Shown: positions 8,223 through 17,223, numbered from the stretch's first letter. The stretch is DNA of 64,000 bases from Isoptericola croceus (GCF_029382255.1 NZ_JARLLG010000007.1:124001-188000); one strand, 5' to 3'. Notes: generated by a model from the letters alone, not told the origin. Program-made: numbers and translations.

Positions 8223-8705
8223 TCAGTCGACGTCGATCTCGAGCGCCTTGCGCAGGCGCGCCACGTGCCCCGTCGCCTTCACGTTGTACTGGGCGAGCGT
8301 GACCTTGCCGTCGGTGCCGACCACCACGGTGGAGCGGATGACGCCGACCACGGTGCGCCCGTAGTTCTTCTTCTCGCCCCAGGCGCCGTAGGCCTCGAGG
8401 ACCTCGCGCTCCGGGTCGGAGGCGAGCGGGAACGTCAGGGCGTCCCGCTCGACGAACTTCGCCAGCTGGGCCGGTTCGTCGGGCGAGATGCCGATGACCG
8501 TGTAGCCGGCGCTCTGGAGCGCGGCGAGCGAGTCGCGGAAGTCGCACGCCTCGGTGGTGCAGCCCGGGGTCATCGCGGCGGGGTAGAAGTAGACGACGAC
8601 ACCGTGCTTCGCCTCGAGGCGAAGCTCCTCGAGGGAGACGGTGCCACCGTCGGCGGTGGTGAGCGTGAAGTCGGGCGCGGTGTCGCCGGCGGCGAGACGG
8701 GTCAC
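8223..8705 (-). CDS. bcp: thioredoxin-dependent peroxiredoxin (Bcp/PrxQ type)
   Basis: A 160-aa peroxiredoxin that reduces hydrogen peroxide and organic peroxides using thioredoxin. FYPAAMTPGCTTEACDFRD carries the peroxidatic Cys with a second Cys five residues later, the atypical 2-Cys arrangement of the PrxQ class. The GTG start at 8705 was chosen because a strong GAGGAG lies 7 nt upstream; the frame is open further but without support. Neighbouring trxA may encode its reductant. It is divergent from the GroES-like gene. Confidence 0.92.
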   Translation of the reverse strand: MTRLAAGDTAPDFTLTTADGGTVSLEELRLEAKHGVVVYFYPAAMTPGCTTEACDFRDSLAALQSAGYTVIGISPDEPAQLAKFVERDALTFPLASDPEREVLEAYGAWGEKKNYGRTVVGVIRSTVVVGTDGKVTLAQYNVKATGHVARLRKALEIDVD

Positions 8706-8803
8706 GGGTTTGCTCCTCAAGCAGGTGTTCCGGGCTGTGCCGAGCCTAGCGTCCGCCGGTCCGCGTGCCGGGCCGACGGCGATGCTCGCGTAGCGTAGGA
8801 ACC

Positions 8804-9166
8804 GTGAGCCCCGCAGCATCCAGCACAGCCGCCCAGACCGGCACGCCGGCCGAGCCGTTGCCCATCCGCATGCTCCACGACCGCGTCCTGGTGGACCCGG
8901 AGACCGACCGCTCCGAGCGCCAGTCCTCGGCCGGTCTGGTCATCCCCGCGACGGCGACGGGTCCCAAGCGGCTGACCTGGGCGACCGTGGTCGCCAAGGG
9001 GGAGCACGTGCGTCAGGTGGCCGTGGGTGACCGGGTGCTCTACGACCCTGAGGACCGGGCCGAGGTCGATCTCGGCGGCACCGACTACGTGCTGCTGCGC
9101 GAGCGGGACGTGCACGCGGTGGCGGAGCGTTCCGACGATGCCGGAACGACCGGCCTGTACCTCTGA
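8804..9166 (+). CDS. GroES-like co-chaperone family protein
   Basis: A 120-aa protein whose residues 20-110 resemble the GroES beta-barrel: LPIRMLHDRVLVDPE, SSAGLVIPATATGPKRLTWATVVAKG, VGDRVLYDPEDRAEVDLGGTDYVLLRERDVHAV. It carries a Ser/Ala-rich N-terminal extension and no groEL is beside it, so it is a stand-alone paralogue rather than the canonical groES. The GTG start at 8804 is placed just after TAGCGTAGGA, consistent with a leaderless transcript; an ATG 39 nt upstream is less likely. The role is probably as a co-chaperonin variant, by homology only. Confidence 0.75.
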   Translation: MSPAASSTAAQTGTPAEPLPIRMLHDRVLVDPETDRSERQSSAGLVIPATATGPKRLTWATVVAKGEHVRQVAVGDRVLYDPEDRAEVDLGGTDYVLLRERDVHAVAERSDDAGTTGLYL

Positions 9167-9253
9167 CGGCGGCTGTCGTGCAGGTCACAGACTCTCGCAC
9201 GGCGTCCGGGTACCGGCGGTGTGCCCGGGCCTGGTAATGTTTCACACCGCTAC

Positions 9254-9329
<76 letters not shown>

Positions 9330-9377
9330 GCGAGGATGATGATCCGGGTCACCGGTTGGTTGTCCGCGCTTCTTCGC

Positions 9378-9450
<73 letters not shown>

Positions 9451-9455
9451 CCGCC

Positions 9456-9487
9456 GAGGCCCTCGTCGCAGCAGCGACGGGGGCCTC
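9456..9487 (+). terminator. terminator after tRNA-Lys pair
   Basis: GAGGCCCTCGTCGC and GCGACGGGGGCCTC pair with one G-T wobble around a 4-nt loop, followed by GTTCGTGTCT. Confidence 0.75.
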
Positions 9488-9550
9488 GTTCGTGTCTGGT
9501 GAGCCCTGGCCCCCTCGCGCGCGGACGGGATACGGCGGCACGATGGACGG

Positions 9551-9958
9551 ATGATCTCCACCGAGCTCGCCACCCGCCTGCGCGACGCCGGGCTGACCTG
9601 GAAGCCCACCGAGGGCGACCGGTTCCACATCGACGCCCCGGAGCTGGCCGCGGAGGTGTTCACCGTCTCCACCCTGACCATCGAGGCGCACCACTTCCCG
9701 ACGGGCACGGTGCTCGGCTTCAACGGGACCACCGAGTGGGCGTTGGACTCCGTCGACATCGAGGACACCCTCTGGCTGCCGCGCGAGGACCAGCTGCGCG
9801 ACCTGCTCGGGCGGACGTTCCGCTCGATGGTGCGCGACGGCGAGAGCTACATCGTCGAGGCCGACCTCCTCGGGCAGCGGCGCACGTTCACGGCCACGGA
9901 CCCGGCTGACGCCTACGGGCGCGCGCTGCTGGCCCTGGTGGAGCTGGCCGGGGAGTAG
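9551..9958 (+). CDS. conserved hypothetical protein (135 aa)
   Basis: A small soluble acidic protein with alternating beta/alpha pattern and no membrane segment or signal peptide. Recognisable stretches are LTWKPTEGDRF near the N-terminus, LWLPREDQLRDLLG in the middle and AYGRALLALVEL at the C-terminus. Similar short actinobacterial proteins are often named pilus-assembly CpaE, but nothing here (no Walker ATPase motif) supports that name. ATG start at 9551. It lies between the tRNA-Lys terminator and trmB, 32 bp before the latter. Function unknown. Confidence 0.7.
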   Translation: MISTELATRLRDAGLTWKPTEGDRFHIDAPELAAEVFTVSTLTIEAHHFPTGTVLGFNGTTEWALDSVDIEDTLWLPREDQLRDLLGRTFRSMVRDGESYIVEADLLGQRRTFTATDPADAYGRALLALVELAGE

Positions 9959-9990
9959 GGCAGGGAGGCTGGGCGCCGTACCCTAGGGCG

Positions 9991-10797
9991 GTGCCCGAGA
10001 CGCCTCCCACTCCCGACGATCTCCGACCGCCGACCGAGCGGAGGACCGGCGAGAACTTCTTCCGCAGGCCGCTCAGCTATGTGCGTCGCACCGAGCGCCT
10101 GACCGTCGGGCAGCAGCGCGCCTGGGACACCCGCCGTCACCGCTACCTCGTCGACGTGCCGCGCGAGCACCGCGAGCTGTCCGTGGACCCGGACTGGCGC
10201 TTCGACGCCGCGGCGGAGTTCGGCCGCACCGCTCCCGTGGTCCTGGAGATCGGCACCGGGCTGGGGGAGTGCATCGTGCACGCCGCCGCGTCCCACCCCG
10301 AGCGCGACCACGTGGCCGTCGAGGTCTACACCCCCGGGGTGGCGCAGGTGATCGTGCGCGCCGGTCATGCCGGGGCGGACCCCGCCGACGCCGGGGGAGC
10401 CCCGGGCCAGGAGCTCGACAACCTGCGCATCATGCAGGTCGACGCCCTCGAGCTGCTGCGCCACGGGCTGCCGGAGGCGAGCCTGGACGAGCTGTGGATC
10501 TTCTTCCCGGACCCGTGGCCCAAGCAGCGCCACCACAAGCGGCGTCTCGTCACGCCCGAGTTCGCCGAGCTGGCGGCCCGTGTCCTGCGCCCGGGCGGAC
10601 GGTGGCGACTCGCCACGGACTGGGCCCAGTACGGGGAGGTCATGCTCAAGGTCGGCGACGCGGCCGAGGGTTTCCGCAACGCCCACGGACCGGGAGGACG
10701 TGCCCCGCGGTTCGAGGGTCGCGTCATGACGAGCTTCGAGCGCAAGGGCCTGAACGCGGGTCGTGCGGTGACGGACCTGGAGTTCGTCCGGGTCTGA
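9991..10797 (+). CDS. trmB: tRNA (guanine-N7-)-methyltransferase
   Basis: A 268-aa SAM-dependent enzyme that forms m7G46 in tRNA. The SAM-binding motif LEIGTGLGECIVHAA (about residues 75-89) and the family signature FFPDPWPKQRHHKRRL (about 171-186) are intact, as is the C-terminal TSFERKG. An N-terminal extension of about 30 polar residues is common in actinobacteria. The GTG start at 9991 directly follows TACCCTAGGGCG, suggesting a leaderless or nearly leaderless transcript. It is convergent with the membrane-protein pair that follows. Confidence 0.93.
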   Translation: MPETPPTPDDLRPPTERRTGENFFRRPLSYVRRTERLTVGQQRAWDTRRHRYLVDVPREHRELSVDPDWRFDAAAEFGRTAPVVLEIGTGLGECIVHAAASHPERDHVAVEVYTPGVAQVIVRAGHAGADPADAGGAPGQELDNLRIMQVDALELLRHGLPEASLDELWIFFPDPWPKQRHHKRRLVTPEFAELAARVLRPGGRWRLATDWAQYGEVMLKVGDAAEGFRNAHGPGGRAPRFEGRVMTSFERKGLNAGRAVTDLEFVRV

Positions 10798-10860
10798 CCC
10801 GTCCGAGCCTCTCGATCGGCAGCGTGCTGCCTCCCCGCTCCGCGATGGACCGGGCACGGC

Positions 10861-11481
10861 TTAGAAGCGCCTCAGGTCCCTGGTCGCCAGCACGACCCAG
10901 AGGACGAAACCGAGAACCCCGAGGCCTCCCACGCTGTAGGTGAGCACGCCCGGGAAGCCCAGCATCGGCTCACCCAGCCCGACGACGAGATAGCAGGCGC
11001 CCGTCGTCAGGCCGACGACGACCGTCCCGCGGCGAAAGAGATCACGACGGGGTGCCGTCGCCGACACCAGAAAGACCCAGGCCCCCAGCATGCCCATACC
11101 CAGGAACTGCACCACGAGCACGGGCAACCCGCTCTCCTGGAGCCTGAGCGCGTTGCCGACGACGAGGCCCGCGGACGAGGCGATGATCGTTGCCCCGCCG
11201 AGGAGTCCGACAGCTGCGGTGCGACCTGTCGCGGGCCACCCTCGTGGCGCCGTCAGGCGACGGAAGGACAGCGCGGCGGGAATGAGGGCGACTCCCATCA
11301 ATCCACCGGCGAGATCACTGATCGGTGCGAAGATGCCGCCGACGGTGAAGTAGAGCACGCCGAAGACCGCACCAGCAGCTGTTGCGGCGAGCGAGAGCCA
11401 GAGAAACAGTCTCACGCGGCGCGCCGTGAGTCGCTCGCCGGCGTTCTCGTCGACGTGGTTCGCCGCAGCCGTGGCGCTCAT
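10861..11481 (-). CDS. hypothetical membrane protein (206 aa)
   Basis: A polytopic protein with about six hydrophobic segments (for example LFLWLSLAATAAGAVFGVLY and TVVVGLTTGACYLVVGLG), a short cytoplasmic N-terminus and the basic end ATRDLRRF. No enzymatic motif is seen. Its ATG overlaps the stop of the next membrane-protein gene upstream (ATGA), so the two are co-transcribed and coupled. The pair is divergent from a NarL-type two-component system and may be its target or partner; this is inference from position. Confidence 0.7.
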   Translation of the reverse strand: MSATAAANHVDENAGERLTARRVRLFLWLSLAATAAGAVFGVLYFTVGGIFAPISDLAGGLMGVALIPAALSFRRLTAPRGWPATGRTAAVGLLGGATIIASSAGLVVGNALRLQESGLPVLVVQFLGMGMLGAWVFLVSATAPRRDLFRRGTVVVGLTTGACYLVVGLGEPMLGFPGVLTYSVGGLGVLGFVLWVVLATRDLRRF

Positions 11482-11972
11482 GCCCGTGACTCCCGCGCCG
11501 GTGCGGAACCGTCGACAGCGCCGGCCCGCCAGAGGTAGTTGCCGACGATGATGGCAGCGACCACCATCGTCGCGTGGAATCCCCACTCGATCCTCGCGAG
11601 TCCGGCCCAGTCATGGTGATCGAGCTTCTGGTGCAGAGCGCCGTGCGGGTACCAGCTGACGAGCAGCCATGCCATCGACACATAGGTGGCACGCGCCAGC
11701 GGCCCGAGCTTCAGCATCGGGGTTGCGGTGAACAGCCATGCGAGGCCGAGGCCGAATCCGACCGCTTCGAGCAGTCCGTACGCGAGCAGCGCGGCAAGAG
11801 CGCCGCCCTGGATCCCCAGCTCGTCGACCGAGGGTGCTCCCCAGAAGCCACCGAGCGGACCCTGCGGGCTCGTGACCAGGGCCAGCAGTGCTCCGATCGC
11901 GGCGATGCCTGTCCAGCGGCGCCCCGTCCGCCGGTGCGTGAACCGTGTCTCTTCTTCGTGCTTCGTGGACAT
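11478..11972 (-). CDS. hypothetical membrane protein (164 aa)
   Basis: Four to five membrane helices follow a basic, charged N-terminus (THRRTGRRWTG). A His-containing loop, YPHGALHQKLDHHDW, sits between helices 3 and 4 and could bind a metal or cofactor, but I do not recognise the family. The ATG at 11972 has GGGGAGAG at ideal spacing. It is the first gene of a two-gene leftward operon, 190 bp from the divergent histidine kinase gene, so the two operons probably share a control region. Confidence 0.7.
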   Translation of the reverse strand: MSTKHEEETRFTHRRTGRRWTGIAAIGALLALVTSPQGPLGGFWGAPSVDELGIQGGALAALLAYGLLEAVGFGLGLAWLFTATPMLKLGPLARATYVSMAWLLVSWYPHGALHQKLDHHDWAGLARIEWGFHATMVVAAIIVGNYLWRAGAVDGSAPARESRA

Positions 11973-12161
11973 CGTTCTCTCCCCGGTGAACTCGGTGCCG
12001 CCCGGAGTGGCGACGCTCCCTTCGGACGCTAGAGCGCCTGGGCGCGCGGCTGAACGGTGCCTGCCGTATCGCAGGGGTGCAGCAGGCCTCAGGCCGCCGG
12101 GTGGTTCAGGCTGTGGTGTGCACCCGGGCGCCCGACGTGACGATGCGCAAGACTGTGCAGA

Positions 12162-14159
12162 GTGAGACGCATGATGTCGGTCGTGGCCGCACTCGCTGCG
12201 GTGGCGCTCGTCGTCTCGTTCTCGTTGGCGATGGGTGCCCGTCCGGTTCCATGGACGGCCCTCGTCTACATGGCCTTCGTTCCGGCACCTTTTCTGGTGG
12301 CGGGTATCTACCTGCTGCGGCGCCGACCGGAGAGCCGGACCACGTGGCTGCTGGTCGGTGCCACCGCGGGTGCGATGTGCTTTCCGCTGCTGCTCGAGGT
12401 CCTCGTGACAAGGCGCCACGAGGTGAACGGGGTCGAGGCGTGGATGGCCCCGCTGCTGGCAGGGGAAGCGCTGATGTCGATGGCCGGCCTCGCCTGCCTC
12501 GTCCTGCTGATCGGGCTGTTCCCCCGAGGAGTGCCTCGTACTGCGCGCCAACGGCGCCTCGCCACCGTCACCTGGCTGCTGCCCCTGCCGATGCTGGTCG
12601 CGCTGCTGAGCGCACGCCACATCCCGGTCGAGACCATGAGCTATGAGGGGATCGGACCTTTTGAGAACCCGTTCGCGGTGCGCTGGCTCGGCTGGCTCGA
12701 CCCGCTGACCTCCCAGGCGCGGTCGATCGCCTCGCTGGCAGTCGTCGCCGCGATCATCGCCGTCGTGGTGCGGTACCGCGGCGAGGAGCCGGCGGTACGC
12801 CGTCAGTTGCGCTGGATGCTCTTCGGGTCGTCGTCGGCTCTCGTGTTCGCTGTCCTGCCGTGGGTCGCCCTTCCGCTGCTCGGTCCCGGAGCACTGGCCC
12901 ACGGCACCGTGCTCGTGACGCTCAGCTCCGCCGCGCTGATCCTCATCCCTGCCACCGTGGTCATCGCTCTGACCCAGCCCGCATGGATCGACACCGACGC
13001 CGTGATCCCCCGAGGGTTCGCCTACGGAGTGCTGTCGGTTCTCGTCGTCGTGCTGTACCTGGGCATCGCCGCAGGACTCGGCCTCGCGGCAGCCGGCGCG
13101 CTCCTCCAGGTGGAGGTCGCGGTTCTCGTGACGGTGGTGGTGGCACTGGTGTTCAATCCCGCGCGCGTCCGGCTGCAGCGGACGGCCGAACGGTGGGTCT
13201 TCGGTGCGCGCCCGACACCGATGGGCGCCATCGCAGGGTTCGACCGGACGACGCAGGGCACGTCGTCGGCGGACCTCGCCCCGATCCTCGCCGACCTGGT
13301 GCGGAAGGCCGCGCGCCTGCGCTGGGCAGAGGTGTCGCTGTCTCCCGTCGCGGCGGCCACAGCGGGAACACCGAGAGGGGAAGCCACCTTCACCGTTCCC
13401 ATTGCTCGCGAGGGCGAGGCCTTCGGCACGATCCGCTGCGGGCCGAAGGTAGCCGGCGTGCTGAACGAGGATGATCGCGAACTGGTGTGCGCGCTCGCCG
13501 CGCAGAGCGGCCTCCTCATGGCGAACGCCAGGCTCGCCGGCCGCATCGTCCACGCGCACGAGGCAGAGCGTCGTCGGATCGAGCGGAACATCCACGACGG
13601 TACGCAGCAGGAACTCGTCGCGCTCGTCGCCAAGCTCGCGTTGGCACGGGTGAGATTGCGAGACGGGCACCTCGACGACGCGCCTCTGGCCGAGCTGCAG
13701 GACGATGCCCGAGGCATCCTGAGAGACTTGCGCGACCTGGCCCAGGGTATCCATCCGACGGTACTGACCGACGGCGGGCTGGTCGAAGCGGTCGAGGACC
13801 GCTGCCGCAGGCTGCCGATCGACGTGACCCTGGAGACGTCGCCTGGCCTGCGCCGGCGCCGGTTCGACGACGATGTCGAGGGCGCCGCCTTCTTCTTCGT
13901 GACCGAGGGGCTCGCGAACACGCTGAAGCACGCGAGCGCCTCCGGCGTGCGTGTCGGCCTGCATGCCGTGGGTGACTACCTGGAGCTCAGCATCAGCGAC
14001 GACGGAACCGGCTTTCGCTCCGACAGCGTGCAGCCACGGGGCCTGGCGGGTCTCAGCGACCGCATCGCCGCCCTCGCCGGAACACTGAGGATCGAACCGG
14101 CTCCCGGCAGCGGAACTGTGCTCAGCGCCCGTCTCCCCGTCCACACGGCCGCGACATGA
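12162..14159 (+). CDS. NarL-type sensor histidine kinase
   Basis: A 665-aa membrane sensor kinase. The N-terminal 350 residues hold eight to ten hydrophobic segments forming the sensor region; a GAF-like stretch follows. The dimerisation/phosphoacceptor helix HEAERRRIERNIHDGTQQ (phospho-His about residue 478) is of the HisKA_3 type, and the ATPase domain shows TEGLANTLKHA (N box) and ISDDGTGF (G1). It autophosphorylates and passes phosphate to the response regulator, whose ATG overlaps its stop (ATGA). The signal is unknown. GTG at 12162 used; the ATG at 12171 is an alternative start. Confidence 0.88.
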   Translation: MRRMMSVVAALAAVALVVSFSLAMGARPVPWTALVYMAFVPAPFLVAGIYLLRRRPESRTTWLLVGATAGAMCFPLLLEVLVTRRHEVNGVEAWMAPLLAGEALMSMAGLACLVLLIGLFPRGVPRTARQRRLATVTWLLPLPMLVALLSARHIPVETMSYEGIGPFENPFAVRWLGWLDPLTSQARSIASLAVVAAIIAVVVRYRGEEPAVRRQLRWMLFGSSSALVFAVLPWVALPLLGPGALAHGTVLVTLSSAALILIPATVVIALTQPAWIDTDAVIPRGFAYGVLSVLVVVLYLGIAAGLGLAAAGALLQVEVAVLVTVVVALVFNPARVRLQRTAERWVFGARPTPMGAIAGFDRTTQGTSSADLAPILADLVRKAARLRWAEVSLSPVAAATAGTPRGEATFTVPIAREGEAFGTIRCGPKVAGVLNEDDRELVCALAAQSGLLMANARLAGRIVHAHEAERRRIERNIHDGTQQELVALVAKLALARVRLRDGHLDDAPLAELQDDARGILRDLRDLAQGIHPTVLTDGGLVEAVEDRCRRLPIDVTLETSPGLRRRRFDDDVEGAAFFFVTEGLANTLKHASASGVRVGLHAVGDYLELSISDDGTGFRSDSVQPRGLAGLSDRIAALAGTLRIEPAPGSGTVLSARLPVHTAAT

Positions 14160-14839
14160 TCGAGCCGATGCGGGTCATCGTCGTCGACGACCACTACCTG
14201 GTGCGCGAGGGCACACGGCGGCTCCTCGAGTCATCGGGCGTGGTGGATGTGGTCGCGACCCTGCCCGACGCGCTCCAGCTCGACGAGGCAGTCACCCACC
14301 TGCGCCCGGACTCCGTCATCGTCGACATCCGGATGCCCCCGGGCCACCAGATGGAGGGGATCGACGCCGCCCACCAGATCCGCGCCACCCATCCGGGGGT
14401 AGGGGTGGTCGTGCTGTCCCAGCATGCGAGCCCGCTGTACGCCTTCGAGCTCTTCAAGAAGGGCACGGCCGGGCTCGCCTACCTTCTCAAGGACCGGGTC
14501 GGCGACCTTGACGAGCTGCTTCGCGCCCTGCGAGAGGTCACCTCGGGGGGTTCGGTGGTCGACCCGGTCGTGGTCGAAGGACTGCTCGGGCGAGAGCAGA
14601 GCTCTCGCGGCACCCTCCTCGGCGAGCTGAGCGTCCGCGAGAGGGAGGTTCTGCAGGCCATGGCTGAGGGGCGATCGAACGCGGCGATCGCCCAGGGGCT
14701 CTTTCTCAGCAAGTCTGCGGTGGAGAAGCACATCAACGCGATCTTCGCCAAGCTGGCCCTGCCCGCAGACGAGCACGCGACACACCGCCGGGTAGCAGCC
14801 GTGCTGACCTTCCTCCGTGCCCGTGGCGTGGAGAACTAG
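14156..14839 (+). CDS. LuxR/NarL-family response regulator
   Basis: A 227-aa two-domain regulator. The receiver domain (residues 5-125) has the acidic pair DD11-12, the phosphorylation site Asp57 in VIVDIRMPP and the conserved Lys in AYLLKDR. The C-terminal LuxR-type helix-turn-helix is SVREREVLQAMAEGRSNAAIA followed by SKSAVEKHINAIFAKL. It is the cognate partner of the overlapping histidine kinase gene. Its final 107 bp overlap, on the opposite strand, the 3' end of the bioN frame; no terminator separates the two convergent operons. Confidence 0.92.
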   Translation: MIEPMRVIVVDDHYLVREGTRRLLESSGVVDVVATLPDALQLDEAVTHLRPDSVIVDIRMPPGHQMEGIDAAHQIRATHPGVGVVVLSQHASPLYAFELFKKGTAGLAYLLKDRVGDLDELLRALREVTSGGSVVDPVVVEGLLGREQSSRGTLLGELSVREREVLQAMAEGRSNAAIAQGLFLSKSAVEKHINAIFAKLALPADEHATHRRVAAVLTFLRARGVEN

Positions 14840-15461
14840 GTTCCTCCATGGGTTCGGGCACCGCCCCGTCCGGTTCGCCTGACGGTCCCTCGTCGTCGAG
14901 CCCACGCGCCCGCAGCGCCTCGCCGAGGGCGTCGGCCTGCCGCAGCGCGCCGACGACGAGCGGGACGGCGAGCGCCCGGACGTCGTGCTCGCGCCCGCGG
15001 GCCCGTTGAGCGTCGCGCACGCTCCCCACCAGCGCCGTGAGCACGGGCACCGAGCGCACGGCCAGCGCCAGGACGAGCGCCGCTCGCTCGGCGTCCACCC
15101 CCACGCGGCCCAGCGGACGCAGCGCCCGCTCCAGGGCGGCCAGCAGGAGCGAGGTCGGCGTCGTCAGGGTCACGAGCCCCGCGAGGGCGACGAGCACCAC
15201 GAGCCGGGTGGTCAGCACGGCCGCGGCCAGCGGGCCGAGCGTGGCCCACTGCACCGCGACGACGCACGGGACGAACCACCGCAGCGGACGCACCTGTGAC
15301 CACAGCGCACGCGGGCCGAGCCGGGCCAGGGCGTAGAGCACCAGCACGCCCACGACGGCGGCACCCACCCCGGCCGGCGAGCGCACCGCCAGCAGGGCGA
15401 TCGAGCACACGCACAGCCCGGCCAGCTTGGTACCGGCCCCGAGCCGGTGCAGGGGGCTCAC
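14733..15461 (-). CDS. bioN: ECF transporter transmembrane subunit (BioN/EcfT-like)
   Basis: A 242-aa membrane protein with about five helices and the EcfT coupling region including ALRARGLDDE, homologous to the T-component of ECF vitamin transporters. It joins the BioY substrate-binding subunit to the BioM ATPase for biotin uptake. GTG start at 15461 overlaps the stop of bioM (GTGA). The conserved part ends near residue 195, but no stop occurs until 14733, so a polar tail of about 45 residues would be encoded antisense to the response regulator gene. Either this tail is real or a small frameshift lies here. Confidence 0.82.
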   Translation of the reverse strand: MSPLHRLGAGTKLAGLCVCSIALLAVRSPAGVGAAVVGVLVLYALARLGPRALWSQVRPLRWFVPCVVAVQWATLGPLAAAVLTTRLVVLVALAGLVTLTTPTSLLLAALERALRPLGRVGVDAERAALVLALAVRSVPVLTALVGSVRDAQRARGREHDVRALAVPLVVGALRQADALGEALRARGLDDEGPSGEPDGAVPEPMEEPSSPRHGHGGRSARLLPGGVSRARLRAGPAWRRSR

Positions 15462-16138
15462 GCCATCAACCGGCGGTAGGCGGGCACCGCCACCGCGGGG
15501 ACGTCGTCGACCACCACGCGTCCGCCGTCGATCACCAGGACGCGGTCGTAGCCCGCGACCAGGTCCAGGTCGTGGGTGACGAGCACCACGTGCTGGTCCA
15601 GCGCGGCGAGCCGGTCGGCGACGGCGCGGGTGTTGCGCAGGTCGAGCAGGGTGGTGGGCTCGTCGGCCACGACGAGCCGGGGCTCGGTGACCAGCACGCT
15701 GGTCAGGGCCAGGAGCTGCTTCTGCCCGCCCGAGAGGAGGTGAGCGGGGTGCTCGGAGTGGTCGGCGAGGCCGTGCCGGTCGAGCTCGGTCGCGACCCGG
15801 GCTGCCACCTCCGCCTTCGACAGCCCCGAGCGGTGCAGCGAGTAGGCGACGTCCTCGGCGACGGTCGGCATGATGATCTGCGCGTCGGGGTCGGTGAACA
15901 CGAACCCCACCCGGCGGCGCACCTCGCGGCCACGGCGGCGCGTGTCGAGCCCGTCGACGAGCACGCGGCCCGACGTCGGGACGACCAGCCCGTTGAGCAG
16001 GCGCGCCAGGGTCGACTTGCCCGACCCGTTCGCCCCGATGACGGCGACCCGGCGTTCGGTCAGGTGCAGCGAGACCCCGTGCAGCACCTCGCGGTCGCCG
16101 TGACGCACGTGCACGGCGTCCAGCACCACCTCGGTCAT
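15458..16138 (-). CDS. bioM: ECF transporter ATPase (BioM/EcfA-like)
   Basis: A 226-aa ABC ATPase with Walker A GANGSGKST (about residues 34-42), Q-loop FTDPDAQ, signature LSGGQKQ, Walker B RLVVADEPTTLLD and the switch His in VLVTHD. The PDAQI segment is typical of the energising ATPases of ECF transporters. It powers biotin import with bioN and bioY. The ATG overlaps the thiolase stop by 4 nt and its own stop overlaps the bioN start, so the operon is tightly coupled. Confidence 0.9.
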   Translation of the reverse strand: MTEVVLDAVHVRHGDREVLHGVSLHLTERRVAVIGANGSGKSTLARLLNGLVVPTSGRVLVDGLDTRRRGREVRRRVGFVFTDPDAQIIMPTVAEDVAYSLHRSGLSKAEVAARVATELDRHGLADHSEHPAHLLSGGQKQLLALTSVLVTEPRLVVADEPTTLLDLRNTRAVADRLAALDQHVVLVTHDLDLVAGYDRVLVIDGGRVVVDDVPAVAVPAYRRLMA

Positions 16139-17223
16139 CGGACCACCTCGACCAGCAGCGCGACGCCGAGGCCGCCCGCGGCGGCCGCGGTCGCCAGGCC
16201 GAGCGTGCCGGTGGGCGCCCCCGCCGTGACCAGGCGGGCGAACAGCCGCACCACCGCGACGGCCCCGCTTGCCCCGAAAGGGTGCCCGAGGCCCAGGGTG
16301 CCGCCATCGGCGTTCCAGCGCCGGTCGTCGGCGACCCCCAGGTCCGCGGTCACGGCGAGCGCCTGGACGGCGAAAGCCTCCACGAGCTCGACCGCCGCGA
16401 CGTCGTCGAGCGTGACGCCGGCCCGGGCGCACACCGCGCGCACCGCCGCGACCGGACCGAGCATCGGCCGGGCGGGGTCGGTGCCGCAGGTGGCCACGGC
16501 TCGCACCCGCAGCCCCGGGACGCCGTCGGGGACGACGACGACGGCCGCCGCACCGTCGGCGACCGGGGCGGCGGAGGCCGCTGTCACCGACCCGCCTGCG
16601 ACGAACGCCCCGGGCAGCCGGTCGAGCACCCGCGGGTCGAGCCTCCGGGCCTGCTCGTCGCGTGCGAGGGCGCCAACTAGCACGGCCTCGGCGGTGAACC
16701 GGCCGGCGGCGTGAGCCGCTCGCACCCGGTCGTGCGAGCGGACGGCCCACGCGTGCTGGCGCTCGCGGTCGATCCCGCGGGCTCGGGCCAGGCGGTCGGC
16801 CGCGACCCCGAGACCTGGGTCGGCCCACGGCGGCGGCGTGAACGAGGCGCGGTCGTAGGACAGCGATCCGTGCGCCCGGGCCGGAGCCCGCGACCCGCTC
16901 TCGACGCCGCCGGCGAGCACCGCCCGCGCCTGCCCGGCGTCGATGAGCGCGGCACCGACAGCGACGGCGGCCAGTCCCGAGGCGCACTGCCGGTCCACGG
17001 TGATCCCCGGGGCGGTGAGCCCGGCGGCGAGCGCCGCCCGCCGAGCGACATTCCCGCCGTGGCCGGCCGCGTTGCCGAGCACCACGTCGTCCACGGCACG
17101 CAGCCCGGCATCCTGCGCGGCGGCGGCCAGCACCGCGGCCGCGAGGGTCGTCTCGTCCGCACGCCGGTGGCCGCGACCCGCCACCCCGACCCAGGTGCGG
17201 CGGGCGGCGACGACCACGCTCAC
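16135..17223 (-). CDS. thiolase-family protein (YhfS-like) of the biotin operon
   Basis: A 362-aa thiolase-fold protein. The acyl-accepting Cys (about residue 80) is present in ITVDRQCASGLAAVAVG and the His in TLGLGHPFGASGAV. However, the second catalytic Cys of the CxG motif near the C-terminus is missing: GLAT is followed by AAAAGGLG where thiolases have a CIGGGQG-like sequence. The VEAFA motif replaces the usual NEAFA. The protein may therefore not catalyse the normal thiolase reaction. Gene order bioY-ligase-thiolase matches B. subtilis yhfU-yhfT-yhfS, a BirA-regulated biotin operon, so a role in salvage or making of a biotin precursor such as a pimelate derivative is possible. Confidence 0.8.
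   Translation of the reverse strand: MSVVVAARRTWVGVAGRGHRRADETTLAAAVLAAAAQDAGLRAVDDVVLGNAAGHGGNVARRAALAAGLTAPGITVDRQCASGLAAVAVGAALIDAGQARAVLAGGVESGSRAPARAHGSLSYDRASFTPPPWADPGLGVAADRLARARGIDRERQHAWAVRSHDRVRAAHAAGRFTAEAVLVGALARDEQARRLDPRVLDRLPGAFVAGGSVTAASAAPVADGAAAVVVVPDGVPGLRVRAVATCGTDPARPMLGPVAAVRAVCARAGVTLDDVAAVELVEAFAVQALAVTADLGVADDRRWNADGGTLGLGHPFGASGAVAVVRLFARLVTAGAPTGTLGLATAAAAGGLGVALLVEVVR

Noticed and set aside
11478-14144. 888-aa open frame antisense to the histidine kinase gene
   Set aside because: Composition is typical of a shadow frame (Arg/His/Gln-rich), and only its last 164 codons, 11478-11972, form a credible gene.
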